This document shows positions 44,444 through 51,517 of a DNA stretch of 57,437 bases, one piece after another. How positions within the stretch are numbered: position 1 is the first letter of the stretch; the number at the start of each line of letters is the position of its first letter. A program made the position numbers and the translations under genes. The DNA lies in assembly GCA_013334755.1 (NCBI GenBank), contig JAAXWX010000007.1:1-57437 (forward strand), in the 5' to 3' direction. This DNA comes from Chlorobiaceae bacterium. GTDB lineage: Bacteria; Bacteroidota; Chlorobiia; Chlorobiales; Chlorobiaceae. The notes under the pieces are model-generated. The model was not told the DNA's origin and did no database searches. It saw only the letters and a program-made list of their open reading frames with translations.

Positions 44444-45892
44444 CTACAGTGAATGCGAATAATTAAGTGACCAGTTGACCTGGCCGTGACTGATGAGCAG
44501 ACCGTCAGCATTGGTCGCTGATACCTTCGGGACAAAAACAAGAGCCGCAGCAACTGTTGATTTATCAGTCAACTTGTACCCAAAACCTCCGGTATAATGA
44601 TTTTCTGCAACCGCCGGAAACAGGGGATTAAGATAGCTGTCAGGGACGGGATTGTTTGAAAAACTTGCTCCTGCACGAAGTGCAAGCCGCTCTGAAGCCT
44701 TATACTCCACACCAACAGAATAAACCCACTGGTCTTCCCAGTTCTGGGTCATATCGACGTCAAGTGTCTGCCCCGCGAACGGCCCGTTAGTCACTGAATT
44801 ATCTGCAGTAAAGGTTGTGCTGAATTTGCTCATTGCCCATGCCCAGTCAAGATATTTGAGATCACCCACAATCATCCAGCGCTCTGCTGGATAGAGGGCA
44901 AAACCTGCTGCCCAGGTTTCAGGCCAGCCGAAATTTTTGACCTTCATGGTACCACTGACCGATACCGGATTTGCTTGACCGAATGCTGGCCCCTGGCCTG
45001 AAAAAGAGAGCACCGCTTTGGAGGTTTCAAGATCAGAAAGCCATGTCCGGGAGTGATAACTGCCCCCGACGGTCACCATTTTACTGAATTTGTGTGTAAA
45101 TCCCGTCTTGAAACCTGTCCCATACCCGATTGCTTCACCAATAAATGAACTGCCATTCGAAAAATTGTAACGGACATGGTTGATATCGGTAATGGCGCCC
45201 GAACTGATGAATGAACCAAGTGTATTAAACATGGAACCACTGACCGAGCCTCCTTTTCCCGCCATGCCCATGCCGGCAAAATGAGCCCCATCCATATCCA
45301 TCTGAAGATCCATGCTTCCCCAGAGCAGATCAAATGAGATACCAATTGTTGTATTTTCAGTGAGGTTATAGGCAAGAGGCAACATCAGACGACCTATGCC
45401 AACTTCCGATCGAATATCCTCGCCACTCAAGGGAACCACTTTGCTCATGTCCACAGGCATTCCATACCTGGACATAGGCATTCCGTAGTGGAACAAGGCG
45501 GAATTCTTGCCATACTCCGTACCCATCCCACCCTGGGCAAGCACAGCCAAACCCCAGGCAAACTTTCCATCCTTTCTCATATAAGAAACCGAGGGCATAT
45601 AATAGGCCGTCCCCGCCGACTTGACCTCATTACCATTGTAATCGACAGCTACATCGGGATGAAGCCCTCTGATACCAACTCCGAGCTCTTCCTCTCCCTC
45701 TTTCATCATGCCAAGTGTGGCTGGATTATTCATCACGGCGGAGTTGCCGGTGTCAAAGGCCATGCTGGTTCCACCAAGTGAATGGGATTTTGCACCATAC
45801 CCTTCGAGGTTCATGCCATTTGTGGCAAAAGCTGTAGAAGAACCCGAGAGCACGATCAACAGAGAGACGCAAAAAACTGATTTACTGATCAT
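44444..45892 (-). CDS. FadL/OMPP1/TodX-type outer-membrane protein
   Basis: 482 residues. Signal peptide MISKSVFCVSLLIVLSGSSTAFA, then the FadL-type N-terminal hatch NGMNLEGYGAKSHSLGGTS and MNNPATLG, followed by a long beta-barrel and an aromatic/His-rich end. FadL proteins carry hydrophobic molecules across the outer membrane through a lateral opening. Its place between sqr and the soe-like operon suggests a role with hydrophobic sulfur species, such as polysulfide or elemental sulfur export or uptake, rather than fatty acids. That is inference from position. It has its own upstream region containing one copy of the shared element. Confidence 0.85.
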   Translation of the reverse strand: MISKSVFCVSLLIVLSGSSTAFATNGMNLEGYGAKSHSLGGTSMAFDTGNSAVMNNPATLGMMKEGEEELGVGIRGLHPDVAVDYNGNEVKSAGTAYYMPSVSYMRKDGKFAWGLAVLAQGGMGTEYGKNSALFHYGMPMSRYGMPVDMSKVVPLSGEDIRSEVGIGRLMLPLAYNLTENTTIGISFDLLWGSMDLQMDMDGAHFAGMGMAGKGGSVSGSMFNTLGSFISSGAITDINHVRYNFSNGSSFIGEAIGYGTGFKTGFTHKFSKMVTVGGSYHSRTWLSDLETSKAVLSFSGQGPAFGQANPVSVSGTMKVKNFGWPETWAAGFALYPAERWMIVGDLKYLDWAWAMSKFSTTFTADNSVTNGPFAGQTLDVDMTQNWEDQWVYSVGVEYKASERLALRAGASFSNNPVPDSYLNPLFPAVAENHYTGGFGYKLTDKSTVAAALVFVPKVSATNADGLLISHGQVNWSLNYSHSL

Positions 45893-46089
45893 ATTTGTTG
45901 ATAGATTTAACAGATAATTAAAATTACCGGCTCAACTTCGACAGACACATTAAACCGGCACCATACCCATAGAAATGACAAAAAATCACTATCGACCTGC
46001 TGAAATCAAGTCGCAATAATACAGTAAACGATTCGATATCTGGAAGAAAACAGTGTGAGTCACGAACACAGAATCAATTCTAACCGCAT

Positions 46090-46109
46090 AACCTTACAAC
46101 TATACGGTT
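46090..46109. promoter_or_regulatory. Shared 20-bp element, copy 2 (upstream of FadL-type gene)
   Basis: AACC-TTACAACTATAC-GGTT, same length and spacer as copy 1, centred about 207 bases upstream of the FadL-type start and 20 bases beyond the sqr stop codon. It is flanked on the left by another AACC (46082-46085). A role in transcription of the FadL-type gene is inferred. Confidence 0.55.
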
Positions 46110-46119
46110 AGACTATTTT

Positions 46120-47346
46120 TCAGCCAACTTCCTTTCCGGCCATAACAAGGGTTGGTGGCGCTCCAAGATGCCTTCCCGCAAGAAGTACATTCCAGTAAAG
46201 CCACTCAAAACCGAGTTTTCCCTTCCAGTTCATCTTCGTCTCTTTCAGAAGAGTGAATGGGCCAAGTTTAGGCATCGGGAATTTTCCTGGCAGGGGCTCA
46301 ATCTTGTAGTTAAAGTCTATAAGCGAAGAGCTGCCTTTGGAATAGACAATAAAACAGGTTGAGTGCCCGTCATAAATCTCTTCCGGCTTGACGCCATGAA
46401 TTTCAGCCATGATATTGAAAACCACGACATCAGCTTCATAATGGGCAACAGATCCCGCCTTCGAGGTAGGAACATTGGTGGCATCGCCGATGACATAGAC
46501 ACTCTCGTGCTTGAGAGCCTTGAGAGTGTTCTGGTGAGTAGGCACATAGCCAATGCCATCGTCAAGACCCGACTTGCTGATCACCTCATCGCCAATAGTA
46601 GTGGGAACAATGACCAGGGTGTCATAGTTTATCCTGTCACCTTTTACAGACTCGATATACCGCTCTTTTCCATTCACCGAACTGAGTTCGAAACTCGTGC
46701 TTATCTTGATGTTTTTGCTTTTTGCCGACTCAGTAAAGACTGCCGAGGCCTTTGGTTTCGTGAACGCTCCAGCCAAAGGCGTAACCAGTTCAATCTCAGT
46801 CTTCTCCCTTATACCTTTATTACGGCAATACCAGTCCGCCAAAAAGACAAACTCAATAGGAGCCACAGGGCATTTAAAGGGAAGCTCTGCAATATTCATG
46901 ACCAGTTTCCCGCCATTAAACTCTTTCAATCTCTGGCGAAGCTGTTCTGCGGCAGCTATCGTATAAAATGAGAACGCATTCTTCCCCCATGCATCCATGA
47001 GCCCGTCATTCTCTTCAGGAGCAATCTTGCATCCTGTGGCAATGATCAGAAAATCGTATGTAAACGTATGGTTTCTGGTCTTTACCTCCTTCTTGTCAGG
47101 AGTGACATGAGTTATCTCATCAATCACAAAATCCACACCGGGCAGAATGTACTTTTTCCTTGAGCGTGTAAGGGTTTTCGCCTTTTGAAGTCCAAACGGA
47201 ACAAAGAGCATGCCGGGCTGATAGATATGCTGGTTGTCACGATCAATCACCGTGATCTCCCATTCCTCTGGCAAATGCCTCCTCAAATTATTGGCAACAA
47301 TCGTCCCGCCAGTACCTGCACCTAATACGACTATCTTTTTAGACAT
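46120..47346 (-). CDS. sqr: Sulfide:quinone oxidoreductase family flavoprotein
   Basis: 408 residues. FAD motif VVLGAGTGGTIVANNL at the N-terminus, ATGCKIAP (C106), PFKCPVAP (C159) and HSTCFIVYSKG (C331) give three cysteines in places used by SQR enzymes for sulfide oxidation. VIGDATNVPTSKAG is the second FAD contact. The C-terminal 60 residues (PKLGPFTLLKETKMNWKGK) include an amphipathic membrane-binding part. Sulfide is oxidised to polysulfide or sulfur and electrons go to the quinone pool. The SQR subtype is not settled; the ATGC motif suggests a group other than the classical type I. It is first in the minus-strand sulfur island. Confidence 0.87.
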   Translation of the reverse strand: MSKKIVVLGAGTGGTIVANNLRRHLPEEWEITVIDRDNQHIYQPGMLFVPFGLQKAKTLTRSRKKYILPGVDFVIDEITHVTPDKKEVKTRNHTFTYDFLIIATGCKIAPEENDGLMDAWGKNAFSFYTIAAAEQLRQRLKEFNGGKLVMNIAELPFKCPVAPIEFVFLADWYCRNKGIREKTEIELVTPLAGAFTKPKASAVFTESAKSKNIKISTSFELSSVNGKERYIESVKGDRINYDTLVIVPTTIGDEVISKSGLDDGIGYVPTHQNTLKALKHESVYVIGDATNVPTSKAGSVAHYEADVVVFNIMAEIHGVKPEEIYDGHSTCFIVYSKGSSSLIDFNYKIEPLPGKFPMPKLGPFTLLKETKMNWKGKLGFEWLYWNVLLAGRHLGAPPTLVMAGKEVG

Positions 47347-47952
47347 TCTTGCCCCCTTATTTTAGAAATCAGTTGTAAAAAAAATTGAAGTAAAGAGAAA
47401 AAAACACCAAAGCAACGCACACATGCTGTTGCAGATGTTACGTATAGAACGGCACTTCAGTGAAGCACTATTCTGTTATTTAAGAAAGGCTTAGATGTCT
47501 CTTGGGTAACGGTCAATATATGCAGACCCTTTGCCGCACACGCTATCAGTCCTATAAGAAAACCATATAGCTATATAGCTTAACAATTGATAATATATAA
47601 AAAATCACGCTATAAAAACAAATGTTTTCTTCACCGAAAACCCTGATTAATTACAGTTTGAAAGAAATTCAACGCAGAGCTTTCACGCCCTATCACAGCC
47701 TGATGTCGCCCAACCAGTCGTTTGATATATCGAAGCTATCGAGCGCATTTCACGCGAAATGATGAGCATTGAGAGGCACTGATTCGGAAAACCAACACAT
47801 GAACTGAACACGTTCCGGGAGTTCACAATCTTGTAGCACTCCCTTAACAATTCCTCAACAGAACGAATAGTACTTTGTGTGGCGCATGAAGATATGCGAA
47901 AGAGTTCCGGGATTTTCATGAACACATCACACAAACCAATCATATATTTCTT
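47347..47952. other. Divergent intergenic region between sqr and porin
   Basis: About 600 bases. It holds copy 3 of the shared element (47561-47580) and an A/T-rich block around 47575-47640. The remainder has no recognisable gene: a minus-strand frame at 47683-48174 runs into the porin gene on the other strand and has no family match. Promoters for sqr (minus) and the porin (plus) must lie here. Confidence 0.5.
47561..47580. promoter_or_regulatory. Shared 20-bp element, copy 3 (upstream of sqr)
   Basis: AACC-ATATAGCTATAT-AGCT, the third copy of the element, centred about 225 bases upstream of the sqr start. Its right half departs from GGTT, but the central TATAGCTATA keeps the shared pattern and makes the site more palindromic inside. 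It lies about 370 bases upstream of the divergent porin. Confidence 0.5.
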
Positions 47953-49113
47953 ATGAGAAAAGTTGCAATGATAGTCGGTCTGGCTGCTGCCCTTGGGTTC
48001 AACAACGCACACGCCGTCGACCTGAACTGGAAAGGAGATATCCGATACCGTTACCAGTCTGACCTGACGGATTTCCCAACACTGAAGAATGAAAACAGTC
48101 GCGACCGGCATCGCGCCCGCGTGCGTCTCGGCGTCTATCCATGGATCAATGAAGAGCTTTCTGGCGGTGTTCAACTCTCAACCGGAAGTGCCAGCGAAAC
48201 GACCTCGCGCAATGAAACCCTTAACGGCATCTTCCTTGCTGACGCTGTTTACCTGAATGAATACTTTATCAATTATCACCCTACCGCCCTCAACGGAAAC
48301 GTCAATGTTGTCCTTGGCAAAAGAGCTGTTGCAAATTCGCTCATCGTTGTTAACGATCTCGTATGGGATAGCGATCTTACCTTTGAAGGTGCCACACTGC
48401 AGTACGGCAAAGATGAAGATGGAAAAGAAAAAGATTGTATCAATGCTGTTGTAGGATACTACGAACTGACTGAGTTCAATGGTATCCAGTCCAAACTCGC
48501 AACGCCAGCATCAGGCAGAGAACAGAATGCCTACCTTATTGCCGCCCAGGCAGCCTGCAGCGGTGAACTGAGTGATCTCAACTACAAACTCGGTGCGGGT
48601 TATTATAATTATGTAAACTTCAATTATCAGATTGCAGCTCCAAACAGCCCGGCACCTAACTATACCGGAAAAGATTTCAACATTGTCGAGATCTTCGGGA
48701 AAGTTGGCGGTCAGCTCACCGACACGCTTCCCTGGCAGATCAATGGTCAGTATGCGTTCAACACTGCTAAAAAATCCTCCAGCTATCCCGGTATCGACAA
48801 CTCAAAAAGGAATAGTTACCTCGTCGAAGCCAAAATCGGTGATGCCAAACAGGTTGGGCAGTGGTCACTTAATGCTGACTATGTGAGAATCGAACGCGAC
48901 GCCCTTACCGTTCTCACCGATTCAGACCGTAATATGGGAGCCGCCACTGACCTTAAAGGATTTAAAATCGGAGCGGCCTACCATCTGGTGCAGAATCTGA
49001 CACTCGGCGTAAACTATTTCAATTTCAAAACAATTGATGACAAGACAACAGCTGCTGATGAGTCAGCTCCAACAAGGCATATTTTCATGGCAGATGCTGT
49101 TGTCAAGTTCTAA
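47953..49113 (+). CDS. Outer-membrane porin (putative phosphate-linked)
   Basis: 386 residues. Signal peptide MRKVAMIVGLAAALGFNNAHA, then VDLNWKGDIRYRYQSDLTD and a 16- to 18-strand-type barrel with RHRARVRLGVYPWINEELSGG, ending ADAVVKF with a terminal Phe. It belongs to the broad 'putative porin' group of Bacteroidota/Chlorobiota. The pstS gene follows 140 bases downstream on the same strand, so it may be a phosphate-entry porin (inference). Its A/T-rich upstream region is shared with sqr. Confidence 0.8.
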   Translation: MRKVAMIVGLAAALGFNNAHAVDLNWKGDIRYRYQSDLTDFPTLKNENSRDRHRARVRLGVYPWINEELSGGVQLSTGSASETTSRNETLNGIFLADAVYLNEYFINYHPTALNGNVNVVLGKRAVANSLIVVNDLVWDSDLTFEGATLQYGKDEDGKEKDCINAVVGYYELTEFNGIQSKLATPASGREQNAYLIAAQAACSGELSDLNYKLGAGYYNYVNFNYQIAAPNSPAPNYTGKDFNIVEIFGKVGGQLTDTLPWQINGQYAFNTAKKSSSYPGIDNSKRNSYLVEAKIGDAKQVGQWSLNADYVRIERDALTVLTDSDRNMGAATDLKGFKIGAAYHLVQNLTLGVNYFNFKTIDDKTTAADESAPTRHIFMADAVVKF

Positions 49114-49162
49114 AAAACTGTGTGTGTGCTGTTCTTTCTTTGTGTCGTTGTATGGCTGGTTT

Positions 49163-49197
49163 GCAAGGCTTTACCTGCTTCCGAAGGGCAGCCTTGC
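49163..49197 (+). other. Hairpin between porin and pstS
   Basis: GCAAGGCT (49163-49170) pairs with AGCCTTGC (49190-49197), with a smaller inner stem (CTGC/GCAG). No T tract follows, so it is more likely an mRNA stabiliser, processing element or pause site between the two genes than a full terminator. Confidence 0.4.
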
Positions 49198-49253
49198 TGA
49201 ACCGGTTTATGCTCATCAAACTCTTGTATCGTTTTCATTTTATCAACTCAATC

Positions 49254-50084
49254 ATGACAATCAACATGAAACTGTTCAAAAAAATACTTTTAAGTGCAAC
49301 CGTCTTCGGCGTCATGGCGTCCGGAACAGCCCAGGCCGCCGGGAAAATTGTTATTGACGGTTCAACCACTGTGGGGCCAATCGCAAAAGCATTTGCTGAC
49401 CACTATACCAAAACATCAGGCGTACAGGTTACCGTCAGCGAGTCGGGCTCGGGAAACGGTGCAAAAAGCCTGATCAATAAAACCTGCGACATCGCCACCA
49501 TGTCGCGACCAATGAAAGACAATGAACTTGCGGCAGCAAAAAGCAAAGGCGTCAACCCTGTTGAGCACATCGTCGCTCTTGACGGCCTTTCCATCGTTGT
49601 ACATCCGAGCAACCGCGTCAATGCACTTACAAAAGCACAGATCCGCGGCATTTACATGGGAAAGTACACCAACTGGAGCCAGGTTGGCGGACCTAATTCT
49701 GCGATCGTGATAATCCAGCGTGAATCGAACAGCGGTACTGCAGACTCTTTTAAAGAGCTGGTTATGGGCAAGGAGAACCCCATTTCCAAAAGAGCTGAAA
49801 CCCAGTCAAGCAACGGTGCCATCAAGAGTCGAGTAGCATCTACACCTGCAGCAATCAGCTATATTGGCCTTGGCTTTGTTGATTCATCAGTCAAATCTGT
49901 ATTGGTTGACGGTGTTGACGCCGACGTTAAAACAGTTAAAAACGGCACCTATCCTGTCCACCGCGCACTCTTCATGTACACCAACGGTCAGCCGACCGGA
50001 GCTGTCAAACAGTTCATCGATCTGCCAAAAACCGCTGACGGCAAACGCATCATCAGCGAGACCGGTTTTGTCAACTATTATTGA
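49254..50084 (+). CDS. pstS: Phosphate ABC transporter substrate-binding protein PstS
   Basis: About 276 residues from ATG 49254 (ATG 49266 equally possible). Signal peptide with KILLSATVFGVMASGTAQAA, then the mature start GKIVIDGSTTVGPIAKAFADHY. The phosphate-contacting SGSGNGAKSLI, TMSRPMK and RESNSGTADSFKELV stretches are present. Periplasmic phosphate capture. No pstC, pstA or pstB follows; a terminator and a convergent gene end the unit. It is therefore an orphan or spatially separate PstS that must use a transporter encoded elsewhere. Confidence 0.92.
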   Translation: MTINMKLFKKILLSATVFGVMASGTAQAAGKIVIDGSTTVGPIAKAFADHYTKTSGVQVTVSESGSGNGAKSLINKTCDIATMSRPMKDNELAAAKSKGVNPVEHIVALDGLSIVVHPSNRVNALTKAQIRGIYMGKYTNWSQVGGPNSAIVIIQRESNSGTADSFKELVMGKENPISKRAETQSSNGAIKSRVASTPAAISYIGLGFVDSSVKSVLVDGVDADVKTVKNGTYPVHRALFMYTNGQPTGAVKQFIDLPKTADGKRIISETGFVNYY

Positions 50085-50131
50085 TTGATTCCTTCCGGCA
50101 TCAGCCTTGCGATCCTGTCGGAAGAGCCAAA

Positions 50132-50170
50132 ACGAAAAAGCCCTCTCTCACTCCAGGAGGGCTTTTTCGT
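50132..50170. terminator. Bidirectional terminator between pstS and peptidase gene
   Basis: A perfect 14-bp inverted repeat (ACGAAAAAGCCCTC, 50132-50145, with its complement at 50157-50170) with an 11-base loop. Both strands show a T run in the 3' arm. It stops pstS on the plus strand and the C1 peptidase gene on the minus strand. Confidence 0.88.
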
Positions 50171-50186
50171 TTTCATCGATTTCAAC

Positions 50187-51104
50187 TCAGGCTTTGAATT
50201 CCCCACTGTCAATCCATTCATTTTTCAGGAGCGCCCACCAATCAACAGCCAATCCTTTCAAGACATAGTCATAAGGTAACCATCCATACCCACCGTCACC
50301 CCATCCGCTTCCCCAGGAGTTTCTTATCAGTAAGGCGCCTTTGGTTTCAGCTGTCTTGGCATTGGTATTTCTGATCTTCATACTGTCATCATAACCGACA
50401 GCATCAATTGCATGGCCGCCAGCTATTTTTTCTCCACGAGTGGGATAGGGTATTTTTCCGGTTTTGGCCGCCTGTGATATCGAATTATAGACGGTAAAAC
50501 CAAACATTGAGGGAATACCTGCTGATAAATTTGCCTTGATCTGTGTCAGTAATGCCTCCCTTGACGTTCCGGGCGGATCCAGACGATAGTAACTTATCGC
50601 CTGGAAGTTCTGGGCAAAGGCATAACAGAAAGCCGCCGGCTCTTTATCAAAATCAGCAACAACATAGGGAAGATATTCTTCCGGTGGCAACCCGAAAAGT
50701 ACCAGCGCACCCATGGTTGAACGAAGAAATGCTCCTGTATCTCCTGTCCAGCGCAAAAGGTTCCTTGTCGCCTTGTAAAGAAAGAGCCTTGATGCATCAA
50801 TATGTTTTCCAAATGCCCTTCTTTCAAAATACTCAACGATTCCTACGCCGGCATGTGCCGTACATGAACCAATTGATTCCTGGTCTTCGACAGGAGAACA
50901 CCATGCTCGTAAATCGACAGAAGCGGGCAATGTGAGTTTCGCCGGTTTAGCAACTCCTGATTTTGCAAGCATAGCCTTTATGGAGTCTTTTTGTCCAAAC
51001 TGCTTCATGCCAGGTGTAATTTGATTGTGATCTGCCGTGTAATCCCTGAAATCAGGATAATCCGGCAGCCATCCCATTCCCGATATTTCCAGAATTTGAT
51101 CCAT
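50187..51104 (-). CDS. Papain-like (C1A) cysteine peptidase
   Basis: 305 residues with no signal peptide and only a short N-terminal extension. The oxyanion Gln and nucleophile Cys lie in EDQESIGSCTAHAGV (about Q75, C81). The catalytic His is in GGHAIDAVGYDD and the Asn in IRNSWGSGWGDGGYGW. The full triad is thus present. Bacterial members of this group are poorly characterised and some are intracellular. It stands alone between a bidirectional terminator and a 413-base intergenic region. No target or inhibitor partner is evident. Confidence 0.9.
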   Translation of the reverse strand: MDQILEISGMGWLPDYPDFRDYTADHNQITPGMKQFGQKDSIKAMLAKSGVAKPAKLTLPASVDLRAWCSPVEDQESIGSCTAHAGVGIVEYFERRAFGKHIDASRLFLYKATRNLLRWTGDTGAFLRSTMGALVLFGLPPEEYLPYVVADFDKEPAAFCYAFAQNFQAISYYRLDPPGTSREALLTQIKANLSAGIPSMFGFTVYNSISQAAKTGKIPYPTRGEKIAGGHAIDAVGYDDSMKIRNTNAKTAETKGALLIRNSWGSGWGDGGYGWLPYDYVLKGLAVDWWALLKNEWIDSGEFKA

Positions 51105-51517
51105 AGATCCTCCGTTGTTTTACATTTGATGTCTGATTAATTCTATCACTTCTGCCTTCATTGGTATCACTTCCATATCAAACGTTCTGATTTTTTGTGC
51201 ATTGCTATGATGATGCCTGGGGGTTGGAAAGCTTCTTGCGTATCTGAATGACTACTATCGAAAGATTGAGAAAAAAGAGAAAAGGAACAAAAACAAAGTC
51301 CTCCCTTTAAAGAGTTATTGCTGTATCCGTTCTTTAAAATAACCGTATTATCTTGATATAAAACAACTTATAACCCACACTCAATCCGACGGTTACATCA
51401 ATAAATCTCATGTTATCAAGTTTTCGTCCGGGATGATCAAAGCTCTCCCGACATTGTCCATTTATCAATTGTTTTGCCTACCTTATGGTCATTCGATTAT
51501 TAATCAATTACCCAGGA
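51105..51517. other. Divergent intergenic region upstream of the peptide-binding lipoprotein
   Basis: About 410 bases between the minus-strand peptidase and the plus-strand lipoprotein gene. It holds an AACC...GGTT pair at 51372-51394 with a 15-base spacer that does not match the sulfur-island element. No ORF, repeat or RNA was recognised; promoters for both genes are expected here. Confidence 0.4.

Noticed and set aside
47683-48174. 163-codon minus-strand open frame upstream of and overlapping the porin
   Set aside because: Overlaps the well-supported porin in antisense and has no recognisable family pattern or ribosome site.
51372-51394. AACC...GGTT inverted pair upstream of the peptide-binding lipoprotein
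   Set aside because: The spacer is 15 bases instead of 12 and the core does not match TAYARCTAWA, so it is not counted as a copy of the sulfur-island element.
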